Shown: piece after piece, positions 42,892 through 53,000 of the stretch
How the letters are laid out: each line of letters begins with the position of its first letter
Position numbering within the stretch: the first letter of the stretch is position 1
NCBI GenBank assembly: GCA_965220535.1
Contig: OZ244833.1
Coordinates: forward strand, 310,001-374,000
Reading direction: 5' to 3'
DNA from: HK1 sp965220535
GTDB taxonomy: Bacteria; Pseudomonadota; Gammaproteobacteria; HK1
Length of the DNA stretch: 64,000 bases
Program-made: the position numbers and the translations under genes
The notes under the pieces: generated by a model
The model's input: the letters and a program-made list of their open reading frames with translations, nothing else
Databases searched by the model: none
What the model was told of the DNA's origin: nothing

Positions 42892-43845
42892 ATGAGAGTC
42901 ACGATCCGATTGATAAGCGCGGTCTTGGCCGCCCTCTTCATGATGGCAGGCTCGTCAACCGCCCACGACTGGTCTCCCGATGGACCGGTCAAAATGCTGA
43001 TCGGCTTTGCCGCCGGGGGCGGCGCCGATACCCAAGCCAGACTGATCGCGCAGGATATCGAGGAAGCCCACGGCTGGCAGATCATCCCCGAGCAAGTCAC
43101 CGGCAAAGGGGGGATGAACCTGGCGCTGGCGCTGAAGGACGAGCCCGCGGACGGCACGGTCATCGGCATGGTCGTCACCGAGACCCTCGGCTACAACATG
43201 CGCGTGGCCGATGCCGGCGTCGGTCCGAACGACTTCACCGCCATCGCGACCACCGCCGGCTTCCAGATGGGGATCGTCGCCAAGACTTCGATGGGCTGGG
43301 GGGATTTCGGCGATGTCGTCGAGGCCGCCAAAGCCGGGCAAGCGCTTCGTTTCGGCACGATGAGCCCTCGCCTGTCGGATCTTGCCTATCTGCTCGGCAA
43401 GGCGCAGGGAGTCGATTTCAATATCGTCGAGGTCAAGGGCGGCAAGGCGGTGATGAACGGCGTCAACGGCGGCGATATGGATCTCGGTTTCATGGCCGGT
43501 ATCCAAGCCAAGGGGGTCGCGGCCGGCGATCTGGTCAATCTCGCCTCCGCCCTTTCGACCCCGCTCAAGCAGACGCCGGACGCTCCTTCGATGAAGGATT
43601 TCGGTCTCGAATTCAACTCCGACGGCTATTTCGTCTTCATCGGGCCCGGCAATATGGACAAGGAGGTGCGCGATGCTTGGATCGGAGCCATCTTCGGTGC
43701 CGTCAATCGCGAGGGCAGCAAATCCAACGGCTTCATCCGCAAGGCTTTCGGGGCTCCGACGGTGATCTCCGGCGATAGGCTGCAGGCGCAGGTGGTCAAG
43801 GAATTCGAGGACGCCGGACGCCTGATCGCCGCCGCCTCGAACTGA
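42892..43845 (+). CDS. tctC: Tripartite tricarboxylate transporter substrate-binding protein (TctC/Bug)
   Basis: 317 aa periplasmic receptor. A signal peptide of about 24 residues (ISAVLAALFMMAGSSTA) is followed by the family's first motif VKMLIGFAAGGGADTQARL, the VTGKGGMNLALAL segment and LRFGTMSPRLSDL. Bug proteins bind carboxylates, amino acids or similar small acids, so the true ligand is open. It opens a plus-strand cluster with tctB, tctA and a sulfatase. Confidence 0.92.
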   Translation: MRVTIRLISAVLAALFMMAGSSTAHDWSPDGPVKMLIGFAAGGGADTQARLIAQDIEEAHGWQIIPEQVTGKGGMNLALALKDEPADGTVIGMVVTETLGYNMRVADAGVGPNDFTAIATTAGFQMGIVAKTSMGWGDFGDVVEAAKAGQALRFGTMSPRLSDLAYLLGKAQGVDFNIVEVKGGKAVMNGVNGGDMDLGFMAGIQAKGVAAGDLVNLASALSTPLKQTPDAPSMKDFGLEFNSDGYFVFIGPGNMDKEVRDAWIGAIFGAVNREGSKSNGFIRKAFGAPTVISGDRLQAQVVKEFEDAGRLIAAASN

Positions 43846-43887
43846 AGGGCCGGAAAGCGGGCAAGCGATTCTCGTCAAGATTCCGGT

Positions 43888-43916
43888 CAAGGGGCGGGGG
43901 TCGAAAAGGCCCCTTG
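43888..43916 (+). terminator. Stem-loop between tctC and tctB
   Basis: CAAGGGGC and GCCCCTTG, 8-bp arms with a 13-nt loop, 43 bp after the tctC stop. No U-run. Like the hairpin after the other binding-protein gene, it may raise binding-protein expression relative to the membrane subunits. Confidence 0.5.
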
Positions 43917-44073
43917 TCGAAAGGCCGAGTCGAGGGGGAATCAAGGGGCAACGAAGGCGGCGACATAGCGACCTTCGTAGCGACGATAGCGAGCCCCTTG
44001 CCGGAGCGCCTCGCCGGCGATGGCTTGGGCTCGACCCGCCTTCGCTCCCTTTCCCGATATCGATATTTTCGCG

Positions 44074-44631
44074 ATGAAACCGATCGGACGAAACCGGATC
44101 GCAAGCCTTGCTTTTCTTGCGCTGGGCGCAGGCCTCGTTGCCCTTTCGTTCCTCGATTCGGGCAGCGGAATCTACGAAATCTCCCGCGGAAAAACGGTGA
44201 TCGGGGACGCCCTCGCCCCGGTGGTCGCCTGCGCTTTCATCCTCGTCGGGGCGATCCTCGATGCCCTCCAAGGCGGCAAGGAGCATTCCCTCGACCGAGC
44301 GGGACTCGTCAATCTGGGGTGGACCTTGATCGTGATCCTCGCCGGGCTGGCTGCGATGCGCTGGGCCGGGCCGCTGGCGGTCGATCTCGCCCTGTCGCCG
44401 GGGATGCAAGGAGAAGGCCTCGAATATCGAACGCTACGCGACACCCCGCCTTGGAAATATATCGGCTTCTTCCTCGGCAGCGCCTTGATCATCGGCGCCT
44501 TGATCGCCCGCTCGGAAGGCCGCCCGAGGCCGAGGCATCTGGGGTTGGGGGCCTTGGCCGCCCTTTGCATGATCGCGATCTACGACCTTCCCTTCGACGA
44601 TCTCCTGCTGCCGCCGAACGGGGATGTGTGA
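44074..44631 (+). CDS. tctB: Tripartite tricarboxylate transporter small membrane subunit (TctB)
   Basis: 185 aa with four predicted helices (IASLAFLALGAGLVALSFL; ALAPVVACAFILVGAILDAL; WTLIVILAGLAAM; IGFFLGSALIIGALIA). TctB sequences are poorly conserved; position between tctC and tctA and topology support the call. The ATG at 44074 was chosen over an upstream in-frame ATG because it immediately precedes a basic residue-rich N-terminus and the first helix. Confidence 0.87.
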   Translation: MKPIGRNRIASLAFLALGAGLVALSFLDSGSGIYEISRGKTVIGDALAPVVACAFILVGAILDALQGGKEHSLDRAGLVNLGWTLIVILAGLAAMRWAGPLAVDLALSPGMQGEGLEYRTLRDTPPWKYIGFFLGSALIIGALIARSEGRPRPRHLGLGALAALCMIAIYDLPFDDLLLPPNGDV

Positions 44632-46215
44632 TTGGAATTCCTCGCTTATATCCCCTTGGGGATCGATGCCGTTTTCGGCCCCGCTTCCGGGGTGTCGATC
44701 TTCGGGCTCGCCTTGCCCTTGACCCCGCTGATGGTGCTGGCGGGCTTCTTGCTCGGCATGGTCGTCGGCGCCACCCCGGGGCTGGCGGGACCGATGGCGA
44801 TGGCCGTTTGCCTGCCGATCCTGATCTCGATCTTCGGCTACAGCGCCGACGCCCTCCTACCGGTGCTGGGCTTCCTGATCGGCATCATGAAGGGGGCGAC
44901 CTTGGGCGGCGCCGTCCCCGCGATCCTGTTCAATATCCCGGGCACCCCCGATGCCTATATGACCACCTTGGACGGCTATCCGATGGCCCGCGAAGGCAAG
45001 GCCTATCAAGCCCTTCGCGTCGCCCATCTCTCCTCGGTTTCGGGGGATACCTTCTCCGATATCGTCTTGATCGTCGGCGCCGCCTTCATCGCGACCACCG
45101 TCGAAGCCTGGCTCGATCTGCCGGAAAAAACCGCTCTTTTGATCCTCTCGCTCTCGTTCATCGCCGCGGTGATCGGCTCTTCGGTCGGCAAGGGGCTGAT
45201 CGCGACCGGCTTGGGGCTCTTCGCGGCCTTCATCGGCACCGGCGAGGAGTTCTACCCTCGACTAACCGGGGGCACCGAGGCCTTGGCCCAAGGCATCCCC
45301 ATCGCCGCCGCCGTGCTCGGCGTGCTGATCGTCGGCGAGATCTTCAAATCCTTGGACGATATCCGCCGAGAGGGAATCAAGCCATCGCAAGCGCTCGGCA
45401 AGGCCGGAAGGGATCTCGGCCGCTTGCCTTGGTCTTTATGCGCAAGGCTCTTCCCCCATATCGGTCGCTCCGCCCTCGTCGGAACCACGATCGGCGCCCT
45501 CCCCGGAATCGGCTCGACCCTGGCCGCGACCATCGGCTACACCCTGGGAGCGAGGATTCACGCCCGCAAAAGGCCCGACGCCCGACCCTTCGGCAAAGGC
45601 GCTGCCGAGGGCGTCGCCGCCACCGAGGCCGCCAACAGTTCGGTTTCCGGAGCCAATCTGATCCCGACGCTCTCGCTCGGCATTCCGGGCAATACGGCGG
45701 CGGTCTTCCTGATCTTGGCGATGGATTCCATCGGTGGATTCAACCCCGGCTCCTCGGTCTTTCGCACTTCCGCCGGGCTCAACCCCGAGTTGGTCATCGT
45801 CTTCGGTCTGTTCACCTCGATGATCTTCGCCAACCTCCTCAACTGGACCATCGGCGGGATATTCATGCGCCATATCGGCATCCTGGCGCAGGTGAAAACA
45901 CATATCCTGCTGCCGATCGTCCTGCTCTTGACGATGACCGCCATCTATATCCAATACACCCGCCTAAGCGCAGTGCTCTTTCTGCTCTTTTTCGGGGCCT
46001 TGGGCTACCTGATGCGCCGGCTCGACATCTCGCCCCTGCCCTTCGTGGTCGCCTTCATCCTCGGCAATCAGCTCGAAGAGACCGCAAGACAGGCTTTCGC
46101 GGCGACCGGGGGCGATGCCTTCTTTCTTTTCACCCGGCCGGTGGCGGCCGTCCTCATGCTGCTTAGCATCATCGTCATCGTCGTGATGTCCAGGCAGCGC
46201 AAGGAGAGAACATGA
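44632..46215 (+). CDS. tctA: Tripartite tricarboxylate transporter large membrane subunit (TctA)
   Basis: 527 aa, about 11-12 membrane helices. The two TctA signatures are present: GATPGLAGPMAMAV, and the later copy GALPGIGSTLAATIGYTLGAR. GVAATEAANSSVSGANLIPTLSLGIPGN is the most conserved stretch of the family. Translation appears to start at a TTG directly after the tctB stop codon, which implies translational coupling. It overlaps the following sulfatase start by 4 bp. Confidence 0.94.
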   Translation: MEFLAYIPLGIDAVFGPASGVSIFGLALPLTPLMVLAGFLLGMVVGATPGLAGPMAMAVCLPILISIFGYSADALLPVLGFLIGIMKGATLGGAVPAILFNIPGTPDAYMTTLDGYPMAREGKAYQALRVAHLSSVSGDTFSDIVLIVGAAFIATTVEAWLDLPEKTALLILSLSFIAAVIGSSVGKGLIATGLGLFAAFIGTGEEFYPRLTGGTEALAQGIPIAAAVLGVLIVGEIFKSLDDIRREGIKPSQALGKAGRDLGRLPWSLCARLFPHIGRSALVGTTIGALPGIGSTLAATIGYTLGARIHARKRPDARPFGKGAAEGVAATEAANSSVSGANLIPTLSLGIPGNTAAVFLILAMDSIGGFNPGSSVFRTSAGLNPELVIVFGLFTSMIFANLLNWTIGGIFMRHIGILAQVKTHILLPIVLLLTMTAIYIQYTRLSAVLFLLFFGALGYLMRRLDISPLPFVVAFILGNQLEETARQAFAATGGDAFFLFTRPVAAVLMLLSIIVIVVMSRQRKERT

Positions 46216-47738
46216 AACGCCCGCATATCCTCCTGATCACCTCCGATCAGCAGCGAGCCGACTGTCTGGGCTCGATGGGGCGCAGTATCAAGACCCCTCA
46301 TCTCGATGCCTTCGCCCGCCGCGGAACGCATTTTCGAGGCTGCATCACGCCGACGGTGGTCTGCCAGCCGGCTCGCGCCTCGATCCTCACCGGACAGCTT
46401 TGCCGCACCCACGGCGTACACGACAACGGTATCGATCTCGACCCCGAAATCGGGGAAAAAGGATTTGCCGGCACCCTCGCCGCGAGCGGCTATCAAAGCG
46501 CTTTTTTCGGAAAAGCGCATTTCTCCACCTACCATACCTTCGCCCCCACCGGCACTCCGGAATGCCTGCGATCGTCGGCCGATTACGACGAGCGATGGTA
46601 CGGCCCTTATATGGGTTTCGAATACGCAGAACTCGTGCTGGTGGGGCATAACTGGTTTCCGCCGGAAAAGCCGCCGGCGGGCCAGCACTACGAACGCTTT
46701 TTCCATGCCGCAGGCTTAGGCGACGAAAGGCTGCGGCTCTACCGCGAAAACGCCGGCGATACCAAAGGGGCGGCGCAAACCTGGCATTCGAAATTGCCCG
46801 TGGCATGGCATAACTCGACTTGGACGGCGGATCGAGCGCTCGAGTGGCTCGCCCACGGACGGGATCGGGAGCGACCCTTTTGCGCTTGGATCAGCTTTCC
46901 CGACCCCCACCATCCCTTCGACTGCCCCGAACCCTGGTCTCGCCTGCACCCCCCGGCGCAGGTCGACCTGCCGCTTCATCGCGAACGCGATTTGCACAAG
47001 CGACCCTGGTGGCATGAAGCGGCGGTCAACAACGAACCCGAAGGCGATAGAAAAAATGTCGATATCCGCAAGAACTATTCCCGTATCGAACCGCAAAGCG
47101 ACGAACAGTTACGGGAGATCATCGCCAACACTTATGGTCAAATCAGCCTGATCGATCATCAAGTCGGACGGATCGTCGATTACCTCGACCGCTCCGGGCT
47201 CGGCGAAAACACTATCGTCGTCTATACCTCGGATCACGGCGATTGGCTCGGAGATCACGGGTTGATACTGAAAGGTCCGATGCATTACGAAGGGCTGCTC
47301 AAAGTCCCGCTGTTGATCCGCGGCCCCGGGATTCCGAAAAACGCCTGCATTTCGGACCCGGTCTCGACACTCGATTTGAGCGCCACTTTTTTCGATTACG
47401 CGAATGTCGAGGCCTCGCTTTTCCAGCACGGTCGAAGCCTGCGACCGGTGATCGAGGGAAGCGAGCGTCGTTCTTGCGCTCTCAACGAATGGGGGCTCGG
47501 CGCCAATCGGGTCGGAGTGGCGTTGGAACTGCGCACCGTCCACGAAGGCGATTGCAAACTGACCCTCGAGTTGAACTCCGGTGCCGGGGAACTCTACGAT
47601 CTGATCAACGATCCGCACGAAAACGAAAACCTCTTCGACCGACCCTCGGCCGCCGATATCCGCACCCGTCTTGTCTCGCGGATCGAGCAGCGTCCGAGCG
47701 ATGAAGCCCCTTTGAAAACCCCGGTGGGAATGGCGTAA
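46212..47738 (+). CDS. Sulfatase (formylglycine-dependent)
   Basis: 508 aa. Metal site LLITSDQQRADCLGSMG; formylglycine site VVCQPARASILTG with C51; a DPHHPFDCPEPW loop; and the second metal motif YTSDHGDWLGDHGLILKG followed by HYEGLLKVPLLIRGPG. No signal peptide, so cytoplasmic. Overlap with tctA means transporter and sulfatase are made together, implying that the imported compound is a sulfate ester. The two sulfatases in the window are only distantly alike. Confidence 0.9.
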   Translation: MKRPHILLITSDQQRADCLGSMGRSIKTPHLDAFARRGTHFRGCITPTVVCQPARASILTGQLCRTHGVHDNGIDLDPEIGEKGFAGTLAASGYQSAFFGKAHFSTYHTFAPTGTPECLRSSADYDERWYGPYMGFEYAELVLVGHNWFPPEKPPAGQHYERFFHAAGLGDERLRLYRENAGDTKGAAQTWHSKLPVAWHNSTWTADRALEWLAHGRDRERPFCAWISFPDPHHPFDCPEPWSRLHPPAQVDLPLHRERDLHKRPWWHEAAVNNEPEGDRKNVDIRKNYSRIEPQSDEQLREIIANTYGQISLIDHQVGRIVDYLDRSGLGENTIVVYTSDHGDWLGDHGLILKGPMHYEGLLKVPLLIRGPGIPKNACISDPVSTLDLSATFFDYANVEASLFQHGRSLRPVIEGSERRSCALNEWGLGANRVGVALELRTVHEGDCKLTLELNSGAGELYDLINDPHENENLFDRPSAADIRTRLVSRIEQRPSDEAPLKTPVGMA

Positions 47739-47753
47739 ACGAAAGGTGATCTT

Positions 47754-49478
47754 CTAACTCCCACCGGGTCTCGCCCGCTGCGAGAGATCGACGATGGCAT
47801 CGAGTTTTTCGCTGATTTCCTGATCGATGACATCTGATTCGATCCATTCGACCAAGCGGTGAAAATCCTTTTTGTCCATCGAGTTATAAGCCTCGAGCGC
47901 ATCATGAAAATGCTTGAACAGCGGGATCAAAAAATCATCGCTCGCTTTGATATCCTCTCCCCAAGGCGAGGGCTTGCCGAGGGTTTCGAGCGACTTTTCG
48001 ATCTGCGAAATACTGCTTTGCATCTGCTGCGACCATAAAGTGGCGAAGAGATCTCCGACACGGCGCCGCCCTTCGTTTTGCGCGAAAGACAATAGCGTTT
48101 CTTTTTGACAAAGATAGTTCTCGATCTCCCGCTTGCGCCACATCTTCTGCACGAAGCCCTCATCGGATTTCAATTGTTTATCGAGTCGATCGTAGATGGC
48201 GACCGCCACCAAATCGGGTTTTGCCTCGCACAAGGCGTGATAGTGCGATCGAGCTTTATCCGGTCGATTGGCGACATGATGAACATAGGGATTCTTCAAG
48301 GTCTTCTTAGCCGGATGATCGAGTTTTTCGGCGAAGGCTTGCAAAATATCGAGATCCGTCGGTCCCTCGAGATAGAGCACCCAGCCGGTTTGTTCCGCCA
48401 AGATATAGTCCCTGAACTCGATATCCCTCAACGCTTTGAGCACTTGATCTCGTCGATCTTTACCGACTCGATGGGGTTTGCCGACGAAAGCGATCACCGC
48501 ATGATCTCGATTGGCGGACTCCGAGAGCACCACCTCCGAATGGCTGGCGGCGATGATCTGATTTCCGTTCTTGTCCGCGTTATCGTTCAACAGCCGGTAA
48601 ATCTGACGCTGGCGCAAAATTTCCAGATGGGCATCGGGCTCGTCCAGCAACAACGCCGCACCGGGGTTGGCCATCATATAGGCGAGCAATAACAGGGTTT
48701 GTTGTTGCCCCCTTCCGCCGGCGGAAATATCGAGTCGGGTACCGCCGGGGGTGCGGTAGGTCATTCTCAACTCGCCCCGCTCTTTGATATATCGAGGCTC
48801 GTCCAAGCGATTTTCGAATATCTCCTCGATACCGGCGGCGAGTTCTTTCCATCTCTTTTCTCCGTCGACGCCTTCGGTGATCCCGTAACAAAGATTTCGC
48901 AAAATCTCCGCCGTGCGTCCCTCTCCGATCCGAACGTCGATCGCCCCTTGATCGATCCGCGTCTCGTTGGCGATCAATCCCGACATCGGCGGCAAATAAG
49001 CGATCTTGGCTTCGGTTGCCTGTTGCGGAACCGGCATACGCTCGTTACCGGTTGCCAATGATCGACAATAAAACGCCTCCGGATTCGCATAATCGAATTC
49101 AAGCCCGCAAGACCATTTCTCGCCCGCGGGAGTCTCCCCGTCGACGACGATTTCGATCGGTATATTCTTCGAACGGGTCTTGCCGTCGATATGCTGGCCG
49201 CTTCGTACCCGGCGGTCGCGCCATAAAAGATTCGTCTCCGATACCGGCACTGCGATCAAGTCACGACGGTTGATGGTGACCCCGGGTCTTTTCATCGGCA
49301 CCTCTCCGACGCCGCGCTTTTCCACCCAACGCTTCAATCCGATCTCCCACAACGCAAGCGCTTGCAGCGCGGCGGTCTTGCCCGAATTGTTCGGACCGAT
49401 CAATACCACCCGATCGTCGAGTTCGATCTCGATATCGTCGAAGGGCTTGAAGTTTCGAACTTTGAGTCCGGTCAACAT
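47754..49478 (-). CDS. OLD-type ATPase with TOPRIM nuclease domain
   Basis: 574 aa. An ABC/RecF-like ATPase comes first: Walker A GPNNSGKT at 28-35, signature-like SAGGRGQQQ, Walker B ALLLDEPDAHLE, H-loop IIAASHSEVV. A C-terminal TOPRIM-like domain follows, with its first glutamate in LYLEGPTDLDILQAFAEKL, an acidic VAIYDRLD and the KREIENYL motif seen in OLD nucleases. Proteins of this build act in phage defence (OLD, Gabija GajA, PARIS AriA). No helicase or partner gene is adjacent, so it would be a stand-alone OLD (class 1-like). It is convergent with the sulfatase, 15 bp apart. Confidence 0.82.
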   Translation of the reverse strand: MLTGLKVRNFKPFDDIEIELDDRVVLIGPNNSGKTAALQALALWEIGLKRWVEKRGVGEVPMKRPGVTINRRDLIAVPVSETNLLWRDRRVRSGQHIDGKTRSKNIPIEIVVDGETPAGEKWSCGLEFDYANPEAFYCRSLATGNERMPVPQQATEAKIAYLPPMSGLIANETRIDQGAIDVRIGEGRTAEILRNLCYGITEGVDGEKRWKELAAGIEEIFENRLDEPRYIKERGELRMTYRTPGGTRLDISAGGRGQQQTLLLLAYMMANPGAALLLDEPDAHLEILRQRQIYRLLNDNADKNGNQIIAASHSEVVLSESANRDHAVIAFVGKPHRVGKDRRDQVLKALRDIEFRDYILAEQTGWVLYLEGPTDLDILQAFAEKLDHPAKKTLKNPYVHHVANRPDKARSHYHALCEAKPDLVAVAIYDRLDKQLKSDEGFVQKMWRKREIENYLCQKETLLSFAQNEGRRRVGDLFATLWSQQMQSSISQIEKSLETLGKPSPWGEDIKASDDFLIPLFKHFHDALEAYNSMDKKDFHRLVEWIESDVIDQEISEKLDAIVDLSQRARPGGS

Positions 49479-50035
49479 GATTGCGCTCTCGTCCTTGTCA
49501 TCGCTTCGATGAATCCACGTGAAATCCGAAAGACCCTAAAAGATAGTCGGGGGGTCGATACACCCGATACGATTTTACGACGCTTGACCCTTTCGAAGGC
49601 ATCGTATCGACTACCGCGGCAATACGCCGATGCGATCGAGGGCGATGATCGGAGATCGCTTGTTTGCAATTCCCGCGACCGATATGCCACTCGATATGGC
49701 ATCGAAATTCCGCCATCGAAGCCCGATGGACTCGATGAACAAAACATCGCTGCCATTGTCTTTTAACCTGTTCTTATGCTATATTCGATCCTTTGGGGCG
49801 GTTGATTTTTCGACAACGACAGCCCTGATTTCGCATGAATCATGGACGAGGAAAACGAAACGATTGCGACGACGATGCTATCGACAACTCGAATCGACGA
49901 GGCGAAAAACGATCCGGCTCAGACCGAGGCGATCGACTGCAGCTTCCGTTTTTTCGCATAGCGCGAGATCGAGTTCGGATATGCGAACGCTCGATAACTC
50001 TTCGACGAGCGGAGCATCGAACGGAGATACTTAAG
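49479..50035. other. Promoter region of the giant adhesin gene
   Basis: About 560 bp between the divergent OLD-type gene and the adhesin gene. No gene is recognised; a long in-frame extension of the adhesin frame (from 49835) lacks a ribosome-binding site and has highly charged, improbable sequence. Composition drops around 49740-49800 (TTTTAACCTGTTCTTATGC), the best place for a promoter. Confidence 0.4.
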
Positions 50036-53000
50036 ATGAAGTCGAACGGTCAATACACTCACCGATACACATCCTTGTACATATCGCAGCCGCAAAAAAG
50101 AGATCGGCGCTCCCCGAGGCTTCCTTCGCAGGCAAGCCCCGTGCGCTTTCGATCCGTCGGCGGCGGGCAAGCGATTCGCTTTCGAGGATCGATGGCGCTT
50201 CTTCGTTTGCTGGCGCTGCTTCCGATCTTTTGGGTCGCCCCGACGGTGGCTCAAACCACCGAGTTGGATGTCAATAAACCGACCTTGACCATCAACGAAG
50301 GCACGAGCGACTCTTCCGCCTTCACCGTCAAGTTGACATCGGCGCCGACCGGGGCCGTGACGGTGAGCATCTCTTCGACCAATACGGATGTAAAGCTCAA
50401 TCCGACGAGCCTGAGTTTCGGCACCGACGATTGGGACTCCCCAAAGAGCGTGGCCCTGAAGGCCTTTGCGGATGTGGAACGAACCAACGACAGCGCCACC
50501 GTCAACATCAATGCGAGCGGCGGCGGCTACGATAACAAGAGCAAGACCATTTCCGTCACCGTGACGGATCTGGCAAACCCGTCAAACGCCCCGGATCTGA
50601 CCATCTCCGAAATGCCCTCCTCGTTGACCGAGGGCGGCAGCGGCACCTTCAAAGTCCAACTCGCAAACGAACCGAGCGAGAACGTGACCCTTACGCTGAG
50701 CTCGAGCAACTCGGATGTGACGCCGTCGTCAAGCTTGAGTTTTACCGCCTCCAACTGGAACACCGAGCAGACCGTCACCTTGAACGCCGCCGAAGACGAC
50801 GATGCAGCAGCCGACACCGCGACCATCACCCTCGCCGCTGCCGGTGGCAACTACGAAGGGCTCAGCAAAACAACGGCCTCCGTCTCGGTGCAAGAGAACG
50901 ACCAAGCGGGGCTGACACTCTCGGGAAACGAGATATCGGGAAGCACGTTGACCTTTGACGAGGGCGGAGCCGACAAAACCTTCACCGTGATACTCGATGC
51001 GCAACCGACCGGCGGCAACGTCAGCGTCGCCATCACGAAGAGCGGCAGCGGCGATGTAAGCGTCTCGCCGGCAAGCATGACCTTCGGCGGCAACAACTGG
51101 AACAGCACGCAGACCGTCACCGTTTCGGTCGGCCAAGACGACGATGCGGCCAACGACAGCGCGACCATCACCATCGATCCTGACGGCGCCGACTATACGA
51201 ACGTCGCCAGCAAAACCGTCAGCGTCACGGTGAACGATGACGACTCCAAATCCTTGGTCCTCTCCGCTCCCTCCTTGACGGTGGACGAGGGCGACAACGA
51301 CACCATCACCGTCAGACTGGGAAGCGAACCGGCCGGAGGCAATGTGACGATCAGTGTGTCGAAGGCCTCGGGCGGCAGCGGCGATGTCAGCGCTACCCCG
51401 GCGAACCTGAGCTTCGACGCGAACGACTGGCAAACCCCCAAAACCCTCACCATCACCGCCGCCGAAGACAACGATGCCGTCGATGAATCCACCACCACTT
51501 TCAACCTCAGCGCTTCCGGCGGCGATTACGGCAGCATCACCGATTCCTTTACCGTCAGCGTGACGGAAAACGATAGCGTCGATCTGGTTCTAAACCCAGC
51601 AGCGAGCCTGTCTTTCAACGAAGGGAGCAACCGTACCTTCACCGTGAAATTGGATTCGGTGCCGAGCGCGAACGTGACGGTCAGCACGAATTCGAACAAT
51701 GCCGATGTAAAGGTCTCTCCGGCGAACCTGACCTTCACCACGAGCAACTGGAATCAAGAGCAGGACGTCACTTTGAAAGGCTTTGCGGATGTCGACCGAA
51801 CCAACGAAAGCGCCAGTATCCAACTGAGCGCATCGGGCGGCGGCTACGATAACAAGAGCAAGACCCTTGCCGTCACCCTGACGGATTTGCCATCCCCGTC
51901 AAACGCCCCGGATCTGACCATCTCCGACATGACCTCGTTGACCGAGGGCGGCAGCGGCACCTTCAAAGTCCGACTCGCAAACGAACCGAGCGATAACGTG
52001 ACCCTCACGCTGACCTCGAGCAACTCGGATGTGACGCCCTCGTCGAGCTTGAGTTTTACCACCTCCAACTGGAACACCGAGCAGACCGTCACCTTGAACG
52101 CCGCCGAAGACGACGATGCGGCAGCCGATACCGCGACCATCACCCTCGCCGCTACCGGTGGCAACTACGAAGGGCTCAGCAAACCGACGGCGACCATCAC
52201 CGTCACCGAAAACGATAGCGTCGATCTGGTTCTAAACCCAGCAGCGAGCCTGTCTTTCAACGAAGGGAGCAACCGTACCTTCACCGTGAAATTGGATTCG
52301 GTGCCGAGCGCGAACGTGACGGTCAGCACGAATTCGAACAATGCCGATGTAAAGGTCTCTCCGGCGAACCTGACCTTCACCACGAGCAACTGGAATCAAG
52401 AGCAGGACGTCACTTTGAAAGGCTTTGCGGATGTCGACCGAACCAACGAAAGCGCCAGTATCCAACTGAGCGCATCGGGCGGCGGCTACGATAACAAGAG
52501 CAAGACCCTTGCCGTCACCCTGACGGATCTGGTATCCCCGTCAAACGCCCCGGATCTGACCATCTCCAACATGCCCTCGTTGAACGAAGGCAGCACCGCC
52601 ACCTTCACCGTCGAACTGTCGAACGAGCCCAGCGAGCAGGTGGTACTGACCCTGGAACAGCCGAGCAATACCGATATCACCCTCGACACCGACACCGCCG
52701 CCAACAACAACCAGAACACATTGACCTTCACCACCTCCAACTGGAACACCGAGCAGACCGTCACCTTGAGCGCCGCCGAAGACAACGATGCGGCAACCGA
52801 TACCACGACTATCGCCATCACCGCTGCCGGCGGCAACTACCAAGGGCTCAGCAAAACGACGGCGAATATCACCGTCACCGAAAACGACGAGACGGGAGTG
52901 GTTTTGTCCGACAGTACCTTGACTATCAACGAAGGCAATACGCAAACCTTTACCGTCAAGTTGGAATCGGAGCCGACAGGAGCCGTAACCGCCGCCATCA

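Noticed and set aside
43914..46166. A 750-codon plus-strand frame over tctB and tctA
   Set aside because: Out of frame with the clear tct genes and extremely rich in Arg and Pro; a frame shadow.
49835..50035. Upstream extension of the adhesin
   Set aside because: Would add 67 charged residues ahead of the signal sequence and has no ribosome-binding site; the ATG at 50036 has both a suitable site and signal region.
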